Shown here piece after piece: positions 8,703-17,770 of a stretch of 64,000 nt of DNA (positions are counted from its first letter, which is position 1; each line of letters starts with the position of its first letter). The position numbers and the translations under genes were made by a program. The notes beneath the pieces were generated by a model. It saw nothing but the letters and a program-made list of their open reading frames with translations. It had not been told where the DNA came from and did not search any database. Source of the stretch: CAZBSE01 sp964610385 (GTDB taxonomy: Bacteria; Actinomycetota; Humimicrobiia; Humimicrobiales; Humimicrobiaceae); the NCBI GenBank assembly GCA_964610385.1, contig CAZSXW010000002.1:1-64000 (forward strand), given 5' to 3'.

Positions 8703-8715
8703 ATGTATTGCGCTT
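8703..8715 (-). repeat. right arm of inverted repeat around the binding-protein gene
   Basis: Exact reverse complement of 7370-7382. It lies about 55 bases after the binding-protein stop codon and could mark a transposition scar or mRNA pairing; the sequence does not decide. Confidence 0.5.
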
Positions 8716-8739
8716 TTATATTAACTTAAAGATAAAATA

Positions 8740-9463
8740 GTTGATGGGACTGAAGAAAACAGAGATGGGAAGTCTCATCAGATAATAAGAGAAAAAAGAA
8801 GCTTTCAAATGATTTTAAGAAGCAGATAGTAGATTCGATTGTATCAGGTTCAGCAACCCAGGCAGAGCTGATAAGATACAGATAAGGAAAGTTCTTTGAA
8901 AATGTATACTCAAGAGATCTAGCAAAGCTAGAGCTAAGGATAAGGAAGATAGAAAGGTTGCTTGAAAAAATTACTCTTGAAAACGAGATGCTAAAAAGAG
9001 TAAGGGACTTTGATGTAAGTCAAAAAATATAGTTCATCAATAGTAACCTCCGAAGACTGGGATCGATCAAAAGAGGGTGCGAATTAGTGGGAATATCTAG
9101 ATCAACATATTGCTACAAGTCCAAAGGTAAAGAACCTCTGATATGGACTTTGCTGAAGGATTATAAGAATGCCATATTGATTCTGTAAAGGCAAATCCAT
9201 ATGACGATGCCAAGATATAATCATTTTCCGAAACCCTAAATGTAGAAGGAAATCTATATTTTTAAATATGAGACTTACATAGCGGTAGTTGAAAGGACTC
9301 CCTATTTTATAGGAGAAGTCTAGAACAGAAAAAGACTTTATTCTTCTTTGGGATATGCGCCCCGGAAGAATTTGAAATATAAACAATGAAAAAATGAAAA
9401 GAAATGAGTCCTATCAGCTGATTTTGATAAGTTAATTCGGTGTCCATAATTTGGGGTTCATAT
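8740..9463 (+). pseudogene. decayed IS3-family transposase (orfA and orfB remnants)
   Basis: Plus-strand translation gives an OrfA-like string (DFKKQIVDSIVSGSATQAEL, then LEKITLENEMLKRV) with stop codons. An OrfB start follows (KRGCELVGISRSTYCYKSK). After a large deletion comes the OrfB C-terminus in several frames (NPYDDAKI, YIAVVERTPYFI, NRKRLYSSLGYAPPEEFE). The core with the first two catalytic Asp residues is missing. The right end carries TGTCCATAATTTGGGGTTCA, an IS3-type terminal sequence; no matching left end is visible. The part from 9168 on recurs exactly at 11052-11347. Confidence 0.8.
9168..9463 (+). repeat. 296-bp direct repeat, copy 1 (IS3 remnant 3' end)
   Basis: Base-by-base reading finds no difference from 11052-11347. 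The repeat includes the same frameshifts and stop codons of the dead transposase, so the copy was made after the element had decayed. Together the copies bracket the amidohydrolase and AllA-like genes. Confidence 0.9.
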
Positions 9464-9492
9464 CAGTAAATATTTAATATGTGGGGTATAAC

Positions 9493-10410
9493 ATGATAAT
9501 AGATTCACATGTACATTTATTAAAAGAGAAGAATTTTGATAAAAATTTATGGAATGCAAATGGAATAAAACCACCGAAAGATACGCCTGTTGAGGATATT
9601 GTTAATTGGTTAAAAGATAATGGAGTTGTAAAAGCAGTTATAATGGGCCAGGATATGAGTCGTATCTGGAATTCTTCTTGTGGAGAAGACTATGTTTTTG
9701 AAATGTATAAAAAATATAGTGATTTTTTTATACCATTAGCTAGTATAGAACCTATAAACAAAATGAATAGATTTAATAAGGAATCCTTAAATTATCTGAA
9801 AATTGCTATTAAAAAAGGATTTAAAGGTGTATTAATAACTCCTCCTTACGGTCAATTTTGTGCTAATGATAGAAGACTTTACCCTATATACGAATTTGCC
9901 GAGGAGAGTAATATAATTGTTCAATTTCACTATGGAGCAGTATTTGGCCCTCCAGTTTTGGCACAATTAAAATATACAGATATTAATAATTTAAATGATT
10001 TATTAGTTGATTTTCCAAGTTTAAAAATAGTAGTAGAACATCTTGCTTTCCCCTGGACTGAACAATTACTTATACTTATGGCAAATAGTGAAAATTTGTA
10101 TTCGGATTTAGCTATGTTATATAATCAACCAACTCTTACAGCTTGGCGGGTTGTAATGGCTAAAGAATATGGGGTTATAGATAAAATAATGTATGGGTCA
10201 GATTATTGGAGTTCAGGCGATAAAAATTTAGAAGAACCTGGTTTTTTAGAAGAACCTGGATTAAAAATGAAAGAATGGATTAATTATATTAAAGAAGGAA
10301 TTAATAGAATATGTAAAAAATCTGGATGGCCCACTCTGGAACCAGAGGATATTAAAAATATTCTTTGGAAAACTGCCAAGCGTTTATATAATTTGGATCT
10401 AAAAGATTAA
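9493..10410 (+). CDS. amidohydrolase-2 family metal-dependent hydrolase
   Basis: About 305 residues with a TIM-barrel amidohydrolase pattern. The N-terminal HxH is in IIDSHVHLL (His6, His8). Further candidate ligands are the His in VQFHYGAVFGPP, the His in VVEHLAFPW and the late Asp in MYGSDYWSSG. Members hydrolyse or decarboxylate small carboxylic acids and lactones (ACMSD, LigI and similar). ATG at 9493 is preferred over GTG at 9481 because the family begins close to the HxH. It is paired with the AllA-like gene 58 bases downstream, and the two lie between identical IS-remnant repeats. A lactonase or decarboxylase step in the island pathway is a guess. Confidence 0.85.
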   Translation: MIIDSHVHLLKEKNFDKNLWNANGIKPPKDTPVEDIVNWLKDNGVVKAVIMGQDMSRIWNSSCGEDYVFEMYKKYSDFFIPLASIEPINKMNRFNKESLNYLKIAIKKGFKGVLITPPYGQFCANDRRLYPIYEFAEESNIIVQFHYGAVFGPPVLAQLKYTDINNLNDLLVDFPSLKIVVEHLAFPWTEQLLILMANSENLYSDLAMLYNQPTLTAWRVVMAKEYGVIDKIMYGSDYWSSGDKNLEEPGFLEEPGLKMKEWINYIKEGINRICKKSGWPTLEPEDIKNILWKTAKRLYNLDLKD

Positions 10411-10468
10411 GAGTAATAGAAGACATATAAGATATTTTTTATAAACTTATTATACGAGGAGTAATTAA

Positions 10469-10966
10469 ATGAATGAAAAAGAAATAAAAGTTGAATTGCT
10501 GAAAGATATTTCTTCTAAAGATTTCGAACTTTATGGTCAAATTATGGGAATTGAAAAAGGAGAACCTATTGAAGATTTTTCATATCTACGCTACTGGCCT
10601 AAAAATGTAGATATTGGTGTTGCTGACGAAGAGATAGATATCGGGCTGCTTATTTGCCGGAGAACAGAAGGAAATATTACAAAATTAGAGCGTCATAGGC
10701 GTACATATGAGATTCTTTTTCCACTTGATGGGGGTACTATTTGGGTCATGGCACCTCCTGATAATACAAAAGATAAACCGGACTTATCTAGAATTCGTGC
10801 GTTTTATTTAGATGGTACAATGGGTATGTGTCTACATAAAGGAACTTGGCATTGGGCACCAATTTGTTTAAAAGAAGCTGTAAAATTTATGGTATTATTA
10901 AAAGGAGGACTAGAAGACCCAACAGACTATCAGGATCTTAATCTAGAGTTAAAACTACTAGTTTAG
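10469..10966 (+). CDS. ureidoglycolate lyase (AllA)-like cupin protein
   Basis: A 165-residue protein that matches the AllA pattern: ERHRRTYEILFPLDG, WVMAPP, then DLSRIRAFYLDGTMGM, and HKGTWHWAP in the C-terminal half. AllA proteins cleave ureidoglycolate to glyoxylate and urea, but other members of the fold act on unrelated substrates. AllA normally travels with allantoin genes; none is nearby, so a changed substrate is plausible. GAGGAG lies eight to ten bases before the ATG. The pair with the amidohydrolase looks like a two-gene module placed between two IS-remnant copies. Confidence 0.75.
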   Translation: MNEKEIKVELLKDISSKDFELYGQIMGIEKGEPIEDFSYLRYWPKNVDIGVADEEIDIGLLICRRTEGNITKLERHRRTYEILFPLDGGTIWVMAPPDNTKDKPDLSRIRAFYLDGTMGMCLHKGTWHWAPICLKEAVKFMVLLKGGLEDPTDYQDLNLELKLLV

Positions 10967-11051
10967 TAGCAGAAATTAATAATTTTTCAAATATTTAATA
11001 TTTAAGTTTATGTATTTATTAATGTATAAGTTTTTAAAATATTTAATGTTC

Positions 11052-11347
11052 AATGCCATATTGATTCTGTAAAGGCAAATCCATATGACGATGCCAAGAT
11101 ATAATCATTTTCCGAAACCCTAAATGTAGAAGGAAATCTATATTTTTAAATATGAGACTTACATAGCGGTAGTTGAAAGGACTCCCTATTTTATAGGAGA
11201 AGTCTAGAACAGAAAAAGACTTTATTCTTCTTTGGGATATGCGCCCCGGAAGAATTTGAAATATAAACAATGAAAAAATGAAAAGAAATGAGTCCTATCA
11301 GCTGATTTTGATAAGTTAATTCGGTGTCCATAATTTGGGGTTCATAT
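11052..11347 (+). repeat. 296-bp direct repeat, copy 2 (IS3 remnant 3' end)
   Basis: An exact second copy of 9168-9463, ending with the same TGTCCATAATTTGGGGTTCA terminal sequence. It lacks the orfA part seen upstream of copy 1. It separates the AllA-like gene from the isomerase gene. Confidence 0.9.
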
Positions 11348-11408
11348 TAATATAAAAGTTCAGAATAATTTAATTGGAAATAAATTAACTATAAAATAGA
11401 AGTAGATA

Positions 11409-12752
11409 ATGAGAATATTTAGAAAACTAAAGTTAGGATTTGTAAACCTAGTAATGCTGGGAAATTTCGAAAAAGAGGCTGAGGATGAAGCATTACGGCA
11501 TTCTAATGAAGCCAAAGATTATCTAAAAAGCTTAGGAGTAGAAGTATATTCAAAACATTCGGCAGTAAATACATTAGATGAAGCCAGATCTACATGGCAT
11601 TACTTTAGAGAAAAAAATGTAGATGGGGTAGTCCTTTTTAATGGTACCTTTAGTCTAAGCAATCTTATGATTGAAATAATAAGGAATATCGATCTTCCAT
11701 TTCTTGTATGGGGTTTGCAGGAATATCTTATAAGTAAAAGTATTATATCAGGCTCTATGATAGGGCTTATGCCTTCAAGCTCAATATTTAGAAACTTTGG
11801 TAAAAGATTTAGCTTTGTTTATGGATCAGTAAAAAGAAGTGAGGTAAAGAAAAAGGTAGCAATATTTGCAAAGGTGGTAAGGGCAATAACCTATATGGAA
11901 GAAGCAAGAATTGGATTAATTGGGTCAAGACCTGATGGTTTTGAAATATCTGGTTTTGATGAACTTTCTATTAAAAATATATTCGGTACCACCATTATTA
12001 AAATTTCCATGTCAGAATTTCTTGATCTTATAGATTCAAAAGAGGATAAAATGGTTGAAGAAGATGTAAAGGTTCAGAAAGAGATCTTTGATATAGATCA
12101 GACAATTGATAGCCAAATAGCATCTCTTTCAAAGATATATCTTGCACTAAAAGAGCTGATAAAGAAGTATAGTATAGATGCTTATGCCCCGCAGTGTTGG
12201 CCAGAACTTCGCATGGAAAGAAAGACTCCCATGTGTGTTGCAAATGGAAGAATTACTGCTGAGGGAATTATGGCTTCCTGTGAAGCTGACATGGATTGCG
12301 CCCTTACAATGCTCATGCTCTATGCATTAAGTGGTAGAACTCCATGGACTAATGATTTTGTAAATCTTATAGAAGAAAATGATTCTCTACTATTCTGGCA
12401 CTGCGGAAATGCCTCTTATAATTTATCTGATGGTAAGCCTAAAATCGAGGTAATATATGAAGGTCCTGCCCAGACTGCTACCCTCAGGTCAGGTACTGTC
12501 ACTACCTGCCGTCTAAATCATTTCAAGGGAGGCTTTGAATTATTTGCAGGAATTGGAGAGGCAATTGACCAAAAACCTATGCTTAAAGGTAGCAACATGT
12601 ATGTAAAAATGGCTAGAGGTAATATGGAATTTATAAATTCAATGCTAAAGCATGGAGTACCCCATCATAATGTGATAGTACACGGAGATTTGTCAGAAGA
12701 ACTAGAGGAATTTGCTAATTTACTCAAATTACAATCAATTGTCATAAAATAA
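11409..12752 (+). CDS. L-fucose/L-arabinose isomerase-family protein
   Basis: A 447-residue protein of the FucI/AraA sugar-isomerase superfamily. The N-terminal half has the Rossmann-like pattern (LGVEVYSKHSAVNTLDEA, VDGVVLFNGTFS). The C-terminal half carries candidate metal ligands: Glu in ASCEADMDCALTMLML, Asp nearby and His in HHNVIVHGD. FWHCGNA resembles the substrate loop. These enzymes convert aldoses to ketoses using a divalent metal. It is shorter than FucI (about 590) and AraA (about 500). It begins some 60 bases after the IS-remnant copy, with no strong ribosome site. With the FGGY kinase downstream it could make a ketose for phosphorylation. The substrate is unknown. Confidence 0.8.
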   Translation: MRIFRKLKLGFVNLVMLGNFEKEAEDEALRHSNEAKDYLKSLGVEVYSKHSAVNTLDEARSTWHYFREKNVDGVVLFNGTFSLSNLMIEIIRNIDLPFLVWGLQEYLISKSIISGSMIGLMPSSSIFRNFGKRFSFVYGSVKRSEVKKKVAIFAKVVRAITYMEEARIGLIGSRPDGFEISGFDELSIKNIFGTTIIKISMSEFLDLIDSKEDKMVEEDVKVQKEIFDIDQTIDSQIASLSKIYLALKELIKKYSIDAYAPQCWPELRMERKTPMCVANGRITAEGIMASCEADMDCALTMLMLYALSGRTPWTNDFVNLIEENDSLLFWHCGNASYNLSDGKPKIEVIYEGPAQTATLRSGTVTTCRLNHFKGGFELFAGIGEAIDQKPMLKGSNMYVKMARGNMEFINSMLKHGVPHHNVIVHGDLSEELEEFANLLKLQSIVIK

Positions 12753-12798
12753 TAAGTATCTTATCAAATAAATACTAGCAATTAATTGTATATCAGAT

Positions 12799-13899
12799 AT
12801 GGAAACTAAAAAAGAATTAGAAATTAAGCATGCAAAAATAAGAGAACTATTAGATAAAAAAGATCTAAAAGGTATTATTTTTGCAAGCCAAACAAATTTT
12901 CTATGGTTGTCTGGAGGAAAACTAAATAATGTTATAAGAAATGAAAATATTTCACTTGTTTATCTTTTGTTCACTAAGGATAAAAGATATTTAATAGCTT
13001 CTAATAGTGACGGCCCTAGAGTTATTGAGGAAGAACTCGAAAATCTAGATTTTGAGTTTATAAAATATAGGTGGTTTGATAAAGATTATACTCAGGGATT
13101 AAAAAGAATAGGGTTAAAAGGTAAGATGGGTTCCGATTTTACAAATTATAATTTTATAGATGTTCAAAATGAGATCACAAATATAAGAAGAAATCTTAGT
13201 GATTTAGAGATAAAAAAGTATCTAGATTTTTGTAATGAGTATTCAAAGATAATTACGGATTATTGCTTGAACTTAAAAAAATTAACAGAGATCGAAATTG
13301 CTGCTAGTCTTCATGACATATTGTTCAGAAGAGGAGTCAGGCTCTCAGTCCTTCTGGTTGGAAGCGACGATAGGATTTTTAAATTTAGACATCCATGTTT
13401 TACGAATAAGCCAGTTGAAAAATATGTTCTTATTGCTACATCTGCCGAAAGAAATGGTATTTATGCAAATGTTTCACGTTCCATTCACTTTGGTAAAATT
13501 CCTTCAGAACTTGCTGAAAAACAAAAAGCAGTAAATTATGTATACTCGATATTTTTCGAAAAAGCTGTTTCTGGAAAGACATTGGGTGAATTATATGAAA
13601 TCGGAAAGAAAGCGTACAAAGATGCAGGTTTTTCGAATGAATGGAAAAATCATCACCAAGGAGGTATATTAGGATATAAACCTCTAGAGTATATTATATA
13701 TAAAGGGAGTAATACTAGGATAAATAATAATAATATAATGGGATTTAATCCTACAATAACAGGAGTAAAGACAGAGGATCCAGTTCTGATACAGAATGGC
13801 ACTTCGCGGATTACGGTTTTTGATGAAAGATGGCCTTACGAAGAATTTGAAATAAAGGAAAAAAAAGTTAGAAGGCCAATGATATTAGAGTTAATATGA
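12799..13899 (+). CDS. M24 (creatinase/aminopeptidase P fold) protein lacking metal ligands
   Basis: A 366-residue protein with a creatinase N-terminal domain (KIRELLDKKDLKGIIFASQT, NFLWLSGG) and a pita-bread M24 domain. The usual Asp ligands are missing: where proteases have a DxG...D pattern this reads AERNGIYANVSRSIHFG. The usual EPG reads NPTITGV. The histidine of HHQGG is kept. This is the pattern of metal-free M24 enzymes such as creatinase, which hydrolyse small C-N compounds, rather than of peptidases. It lies between the isomerase and kinase genes on the same strand. A hydrolase for a small island substrate is inferred; a non-catalytic role is possible. Confidence 0.75.
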   Translation: METKKELEIKHAKIRELLDKKDLKGIIFASQTNFLWLSGGKLNNVIRNENISLVYLLFTKDKRYLIASNSDGPRVIEEELENLDFEFIKYRWFDKDYTQGLKRIGLKGKMGSDFTNYNFIDVQNEITNIRRNLSDLEIKKYLDFCNEYSKIITDYCLNLKKLTEIEIAASLHDILFRRGVRLSVLLVGSDDRIFKFRHPCFTNKPVEKYVLIATSAERNGIYANVSRSIHFGKIPSELAEKQKAVNYVYSIFFEKAVSGKTLGELYEIGKKAYKDAGFSNEWKNHHQGGILGYKPLEYIIYKGSNTRINNNNIMGFNPTITGVKTEDPVLIQNGTSRITVFDERWPYEEFEIKEKKVRRPMILELI

Positions 13900-13982
13900 T
13901 AATTAACCTGCAGTATTAATTCCTTATTAAATTAAAAACCTTATAATATTATAGCAAATTAAAAAATCTTAGTTTAGGTATT

Positions 13983-15461
13983 ATGGCAAAGAATTATTTA
14001 GTTTTCGATTTTGGTGCAAGCAATGGTCGAGCAATAATAATAAAATATGATGGTAGCAAATTTGAAATGGAAGTTACACATAGATTTGAAAACAAACCTG
14101 TTTTAGCTAATGGTACCCTTTATTGGGATATATTAAGATTATTCTTTGAATTAAAAACAGGCATACAGAAATCCCTAAAAAAATATAGAAAAATTGAATC
14201 ACTGGCAATTGATACTTGGGGGGTTGATTTTGGATTAATAGATAAGAATGGAAAATTGATATCAAATCCAGTACATTATAGAGATGCTCAAAGAAAAAAA
14301 GATTCCAGAAGACTTTTTGAAATAATTTCAAAAAAAGAATTGTTTTTTTATACCGGTGCTGATATAAGTACAATTTTTGATCTGTTTCATTTATTTTCGC
14401 TAAAAATAAATAATTCTCCTGAATTTCTAAATGGTGAAACTTTTCTTACCATCCCAGATATTTTTAATTATTTTTTAACCGGTAAGAAATATAATGAGTT
14501 GACTAGAATAACAACAAGTGTAATGTATAACCAGGTTAATAAAAAATTAGAGGAGAGAATATTAGAAAAATTGAAACTTCCAAAAAAAATATTTCCTAAG
14601 ATTATTGAACCTGGAAAGAAAATAGGGAAAATTAAATATGATGTTTCGCAGGAATTAGATACAAAATTAATAGATATAATAGCACCAGCAACTCACGATA
14701 CAGCATCTGCAGTTATTGGAATACCTTTAGAGACAAATAAAAATTGTGCTTTTCTAAATTTGGGAACCTGGTGCGTCTTTGGTCAGGAATTAAAAGAGCC
14801 AATTATAAATGACAAAGTATTCCAATCAAAGTTTCTTAACGAAGGTGGAGCAGAAGACAGAAACTATCTGGTTAAAAATATCAGTGGGCTTTGGATTATA
14901 CAACAATGTAGAGAGAATTGGGTCAAAGATCTTGGCAGAGATATTTCATGGAATAAAATTGTAGAGCTTTCTGAAAATAAAGTGCCCTTTAGATCTATTA
15001 TAGACGTTGATGATCCAAATTTTGCACAGCAATCAGCGGATATGCCAGGAATTATAAGAAAAAATTGTAAAAATAAAAATCAAAAGATTCCAGAAGATAT
15101 TGGAGAAGTAGCTAGATGTATTTACGAAAGTCTCGCGCTGAAATTTAAAAATGTAACACTGTTACTGCAAGACATAATAGAAAAGAAAATAGAGATTATA
15201 TATCTTATTGGAGGGGGAATAAAAAATAAATTACTCTGTAAATGGATAGCAGATTCAACAGGAGTTCCTGTAGTTACTAGTGCTACAGAGACAACTTCTA
15301 TTGGCAATTTCTTAATGCAATTAAAAGCTTTTGGAGAAATAAAAAATTTGGAGGAAGGAAGGCAAATATCGAAAAGGTCAACAGAGGCAATTTACTATGA
15401 ACCAGAGAATACAGATAAATGGGATGAAGCGTATACAAAGTTTTTAGGAGTGATAAAATAG
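13983..15461 (+). CDS. FGGY-family carbohydrate kinase, rhamnulokinase-like
   Basis: A 492-residue, full-length FGGY kinase. The N-terminal phosphate-1 motif is DFGASNGR (about 9-16). DTWGVDFGLID and NPVHYRDAQR follow, as in RhaB. The second ATP-binding motifs are PATHDTASAV and GGGIKNKLLC. It phosphorylates a ketose or related polyol with ATP. Members range over rhamnulose, xylulose, erythritol, apulose and others, so the substrate is open. It ends the plus-strand gene set and is convergent with the ROK gene. With the isomerase it would produce a phosphorylated substrate for the RLP, which is the core of the pathway I infer. Confidence 0.88.
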   Translation: MAKNYLVFDFGASNGRAIIIKYDGSKFEMEVTHRFENKPVLANGTLYWDILRLFFELKTGIQKSLKKYRKIESLAIDTWGVDFGLIDKNGKLISNPVHYRDAQRKKDSRRLFEIISKKELFFYTGADISTIFDLFHLFSLKINNSPEFLNGETFLTIPDIFNYFLTGKKYNELTRITTSVMYNQVNKKLEERILEKLKLPKKIFPKIIEPGKKIGKIKYDVSQELDTKLIDIIAPATHDTASAVIGIPLETNKNCAFLNLGTWCVFGQELKEPIINDKVFQSKFLNEGGAEDRNYLVKNISGLWIIQQCRENWVKDLGRDISWNKIVELSENKVPFRSIIDVDDPNFAQQSADMPGIIRKNCKNKNQKIPEDIGEVARCIYESLALKFKNVTLLLQDIIEKKIEIIYLIGGGIKNKLLCKWIADSTGVPVVTSATETTSIGNFLMQLKAFGEIKNLEEGRQISKRSTEAIYYEPENTDKWDEAYTKFLGVIK

Positions 15462-15672
15462 AAGATGATATTTATTACTTTTTTTATTTTAGAAAATAGT
15501 AATTACTTATATAATTTATTTTACTCAAAATAGAAGAGTAATCTATAAATTTGGATTATTATCTAGCTATTAATCTACCTATAATAGATTTGTCTTCATT
15601 TTTTATCTGTAATCTATAAAATTAAGATTAGTTTTTATTATTAATAACCTGACTAAAATACTAATTTTTATA

Positions 15673-16896
15673 TCAATAACTATCTACACTTTCTATTGAA
15701 ACTTTGTCCATTATTATTCCTGCAGAACCCAGTATTCCAATTTCCTTTGTCCATATGGATTTTTTTATTAATATTTCTTTGTCCAATCTTTGAAATAAAG
15801 ATTCTCTGATACAATCACTTATCTTTTTAAAGAATTCATCATTCAATAAAGAGTATTTACCATGTATGATGATCAAATCTGGGTCATATGTACAAATTAT
15901 GATGTTTAAAAGTATAACGAAATAATTTAATATCTTTTCCATAATATGTTTTGCAAAATTATCACCTGAATTATAAATATTAAACAACTGTTCCATAGAT
16001 ATTCCAGATTCAGAAACAATTATTTTGCTAATTGGTGATTTTCTATAAGATTTGTGTTTAATATTTTCATAAATTATATTATTAATATGATTTTCTCCTA
16101 GAAGATATTCTAAGTTTTTGAAATCTTTAAAATTATTTTTTTCATTATATATCTTTATATGACCTATTTCTCCGACAAGAAAATTATGGCCGCTTATCAA
16201 TTCATTATTTATCACTGCACCTGCGCCTATGCCATTTTTTGTTGTATAAATAGTTATAAAATTTTTATAATCCTTTGCTATTCCAAACCACTTTTCACCT
16301 AAAGCTCTTAATTTGTTTTCGTTTTCTATCTCTATATGTAGTTTTAATTTTTTTTCTAATTCTTTAACCAAATTAAAATTTTCCCAATTTTTATGTCTTG
16401 TAAGCGTATTTACAACTCCATTCTTTGTATCAATAATACCTGGTAATCCTATTCCTATACCTAAGAATTTGGAGAAATCTATATTTGATTTTTCGATTAT
16501 ATTATTAGCAAGTTTTACTATCTGATCAATGATTTTTTTCTTTCCTTTATTCCATTTGGCTATTACCTGATCTTTTAAAAGTATCTTTCCGTTTAGGTTG
16601 CATATTCCTGCACTAATATTTAATTCTCTTATCATAATTCCAATAGAATAAAATGAATTTGGGACAAATTTATATATTACAGGTTTTTTACCTCCTTCTT
16701 TTGAAGATTTTCCATATCCTACCTTAGATACAATTCCACTTTTTCTTAATGAATTTATTATTATATCTACAGTCCTTCTAGATAATCCTGTGAATTCCTT
16801 TATTTTTCTATTTGTAACATAATTATTGCTTCTAAGAATTTGTATTATAATCTCCCTATTAATTTTTCTCATTAATTTAGGTTTACCGACTTCCAT
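15673..16896 (-). CDS. ROK-family transcriptional repressor (XylR/NagC type)
   Basis: A 407-residue regulator. An N-terminal winged helix (about 8-62; TNRKIKEFTGLSRRTVDIII) is followed by a ROK sugar-binding domain with GIGIGLPGIID, ENKLRALGEKWFG, GIGAGAVINNELISG and the VGEIGHIKI motif. The usual zinc-binding cysteine cluster after this histidine is missing. ROK repressors release DNA when they bind a sugar or sugar phosphate. Its own promoter carries the operator block found before the RLP and transporter genes, so it is the likely regulator of the island and represses itself. The operator ends five bases before the ATG. Confidence 0.9.
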   Translation of the reverse strand: MEVGKPKLMRKINREIIIQILRSNNYVTNRKIKEFTGLSRRTVDIIINSLRKSGIVSKVGYGKSSKEGGKKPVIYKFVPNSFYSIGIMIRELNISAGICNLNGKILLKDQVIAKWNKGKKKIIDQIVKLANNIIEKSNIDFSKFLGIGIGLPGIIDTKNGVVNTLTRHKNWENFNLVKELEKKLKLHIEIENENKLRALGEKWFGIAKDYKNFITIYTTKNGIGAGAVINNELISGHNFLVGEIGHIKIYNEKNNFKDFKNLEYLLGENHINNIIYENIKHKSYRKSPISKIIVSESGISMEQLFNIYNSGDNFAKHIMEKILNYFVILLNIIICTYDPDLIIIHGKYSLLNDEFFKKISDCIRESLFQRLDKEILIKKSIWTKEIGILGSAGIIMDKVSIESVDSY

Positions 16897-16900
16897 TTTA

Positions 16901-16957
16901 GTTCATATACTAAATAACGTTACATTGTAATTTTATAGAGACAATTCACTCTGTCAA
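16901..16957 (-). promoter_or_regulatory. ROK gene promoter with operator block
   Basis: On the minus strand TTGACA (16952-16957), 16 bases, then TAAAAT (16930-16935), followed at once by TTACAATGTAAC and the rest of a 30-base block (16901-16930). The block matches those at 4951-4980 and 5485-5514 at 26 of 30 positions. The start codon follows at 16896, leaving a very short leader. The layout fits autorepression. The rest of the gap to 17232 shows nothing else. Confidence 0.7.
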
Positions 16958-17232
16958 GTTTTACTTTAATTCTATCATTATTTTTTAAAGGTACAAACTT
17001 TTTTATAATTATTATTTTGATTGTTTGATTTGGACATATTCAGTATCTTTCTAATATATTCTTGAGTATAATCTCTAAAACAGGTTTTCGAATTTCAAAA
17101 TTTAAAATAACCTAACTACTTTATTTATGCTTTTTTATAATTTTATCATCTTTCTTATTATCAAATCAATTGAATATGTCAATTAGTAAAGTAGAGAATG
17201 AAAGTTAAATATATAACTAACTGTGTCCTTAC

Positions 17233-17770
17233 CTATAATCTATCTACAGCTTTTAACATCTGTGAGCTGTTAAAATTAATGTAGATTTTTGTAGTATCTA
17301 AACTTGTATGACCTAGTAACTTCTGGACCTTAAATAGATCAACTACAGCTTCAACTAAGTGGGTGGCAAAACTGTGCCTGAAGCTGTGTGCTGCATAACC
17401 TTTCCTCTTAAGTCCGGATAAAGTAAGATACATCTTAAGTAGATTTACAAAACTACAATTACTCATTCTCCTACCTTGCTCTCCTATTATAAGAGCCTCT
17501 GTTTTTAGAGGAAGCCTCTGTTCTAGGTATTATTAAACTCTGACACAAGCCTCTATTTTCTTTAGCATAGTAAAAGTACTACCTTACAGTTCTTGTACTA
17601 ATTAAGTTTATATCCAGAATATTTATAGAAGGCAGATAATCGAAGAATTTCCTAATTTCCTTATTGTAGCCATAAATAGTTGAAAGGGAAGCCATTTTTT
17701 CGGTTTTCATATAGCTAAGGAACCTATCGATATAATTTCTAATGTCCTTTTATTCTCTTTTTGCAACACA
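17233..17770 (-). pseudogene. broken tyrosine recombinase (XerC/D-like)
   Basis: On the minus strand the segment from 17770 encodes the SAM-like core-binding domain (IDRFLSYMKTEKMASLSTIY, NKEIRKFFDYL). A stop after ISTRTVR and loss of the middle, including the first catalytic Arg, follow. The last 77 codons (17233-17466) are open and hold the C-terminal catalytic part: HSFRHSFATHL, LLGHTSLDTTKIYIN with the nucleophilic Tyr. It lies at the right edge of the A+T-rich island and may be the relic of the enzyme that brought it in. Confidence 0.85.

Noticed and set aside
9102..9386. A 94-codon minus-strand reading frame, repeated as 75 codons at 11043-11270
   Set aside because: It is antisense to the decayed IS3 transposase, and the two copies only reflect the 296-bp repeat. 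The plus-strand reading gives recognisable transposase pieces.
15462..15672. A terminator between the convergent kinase and ROK genes
   Set aside because: The gap is A+T-rich and I could find no G+C stem followed by a T run.
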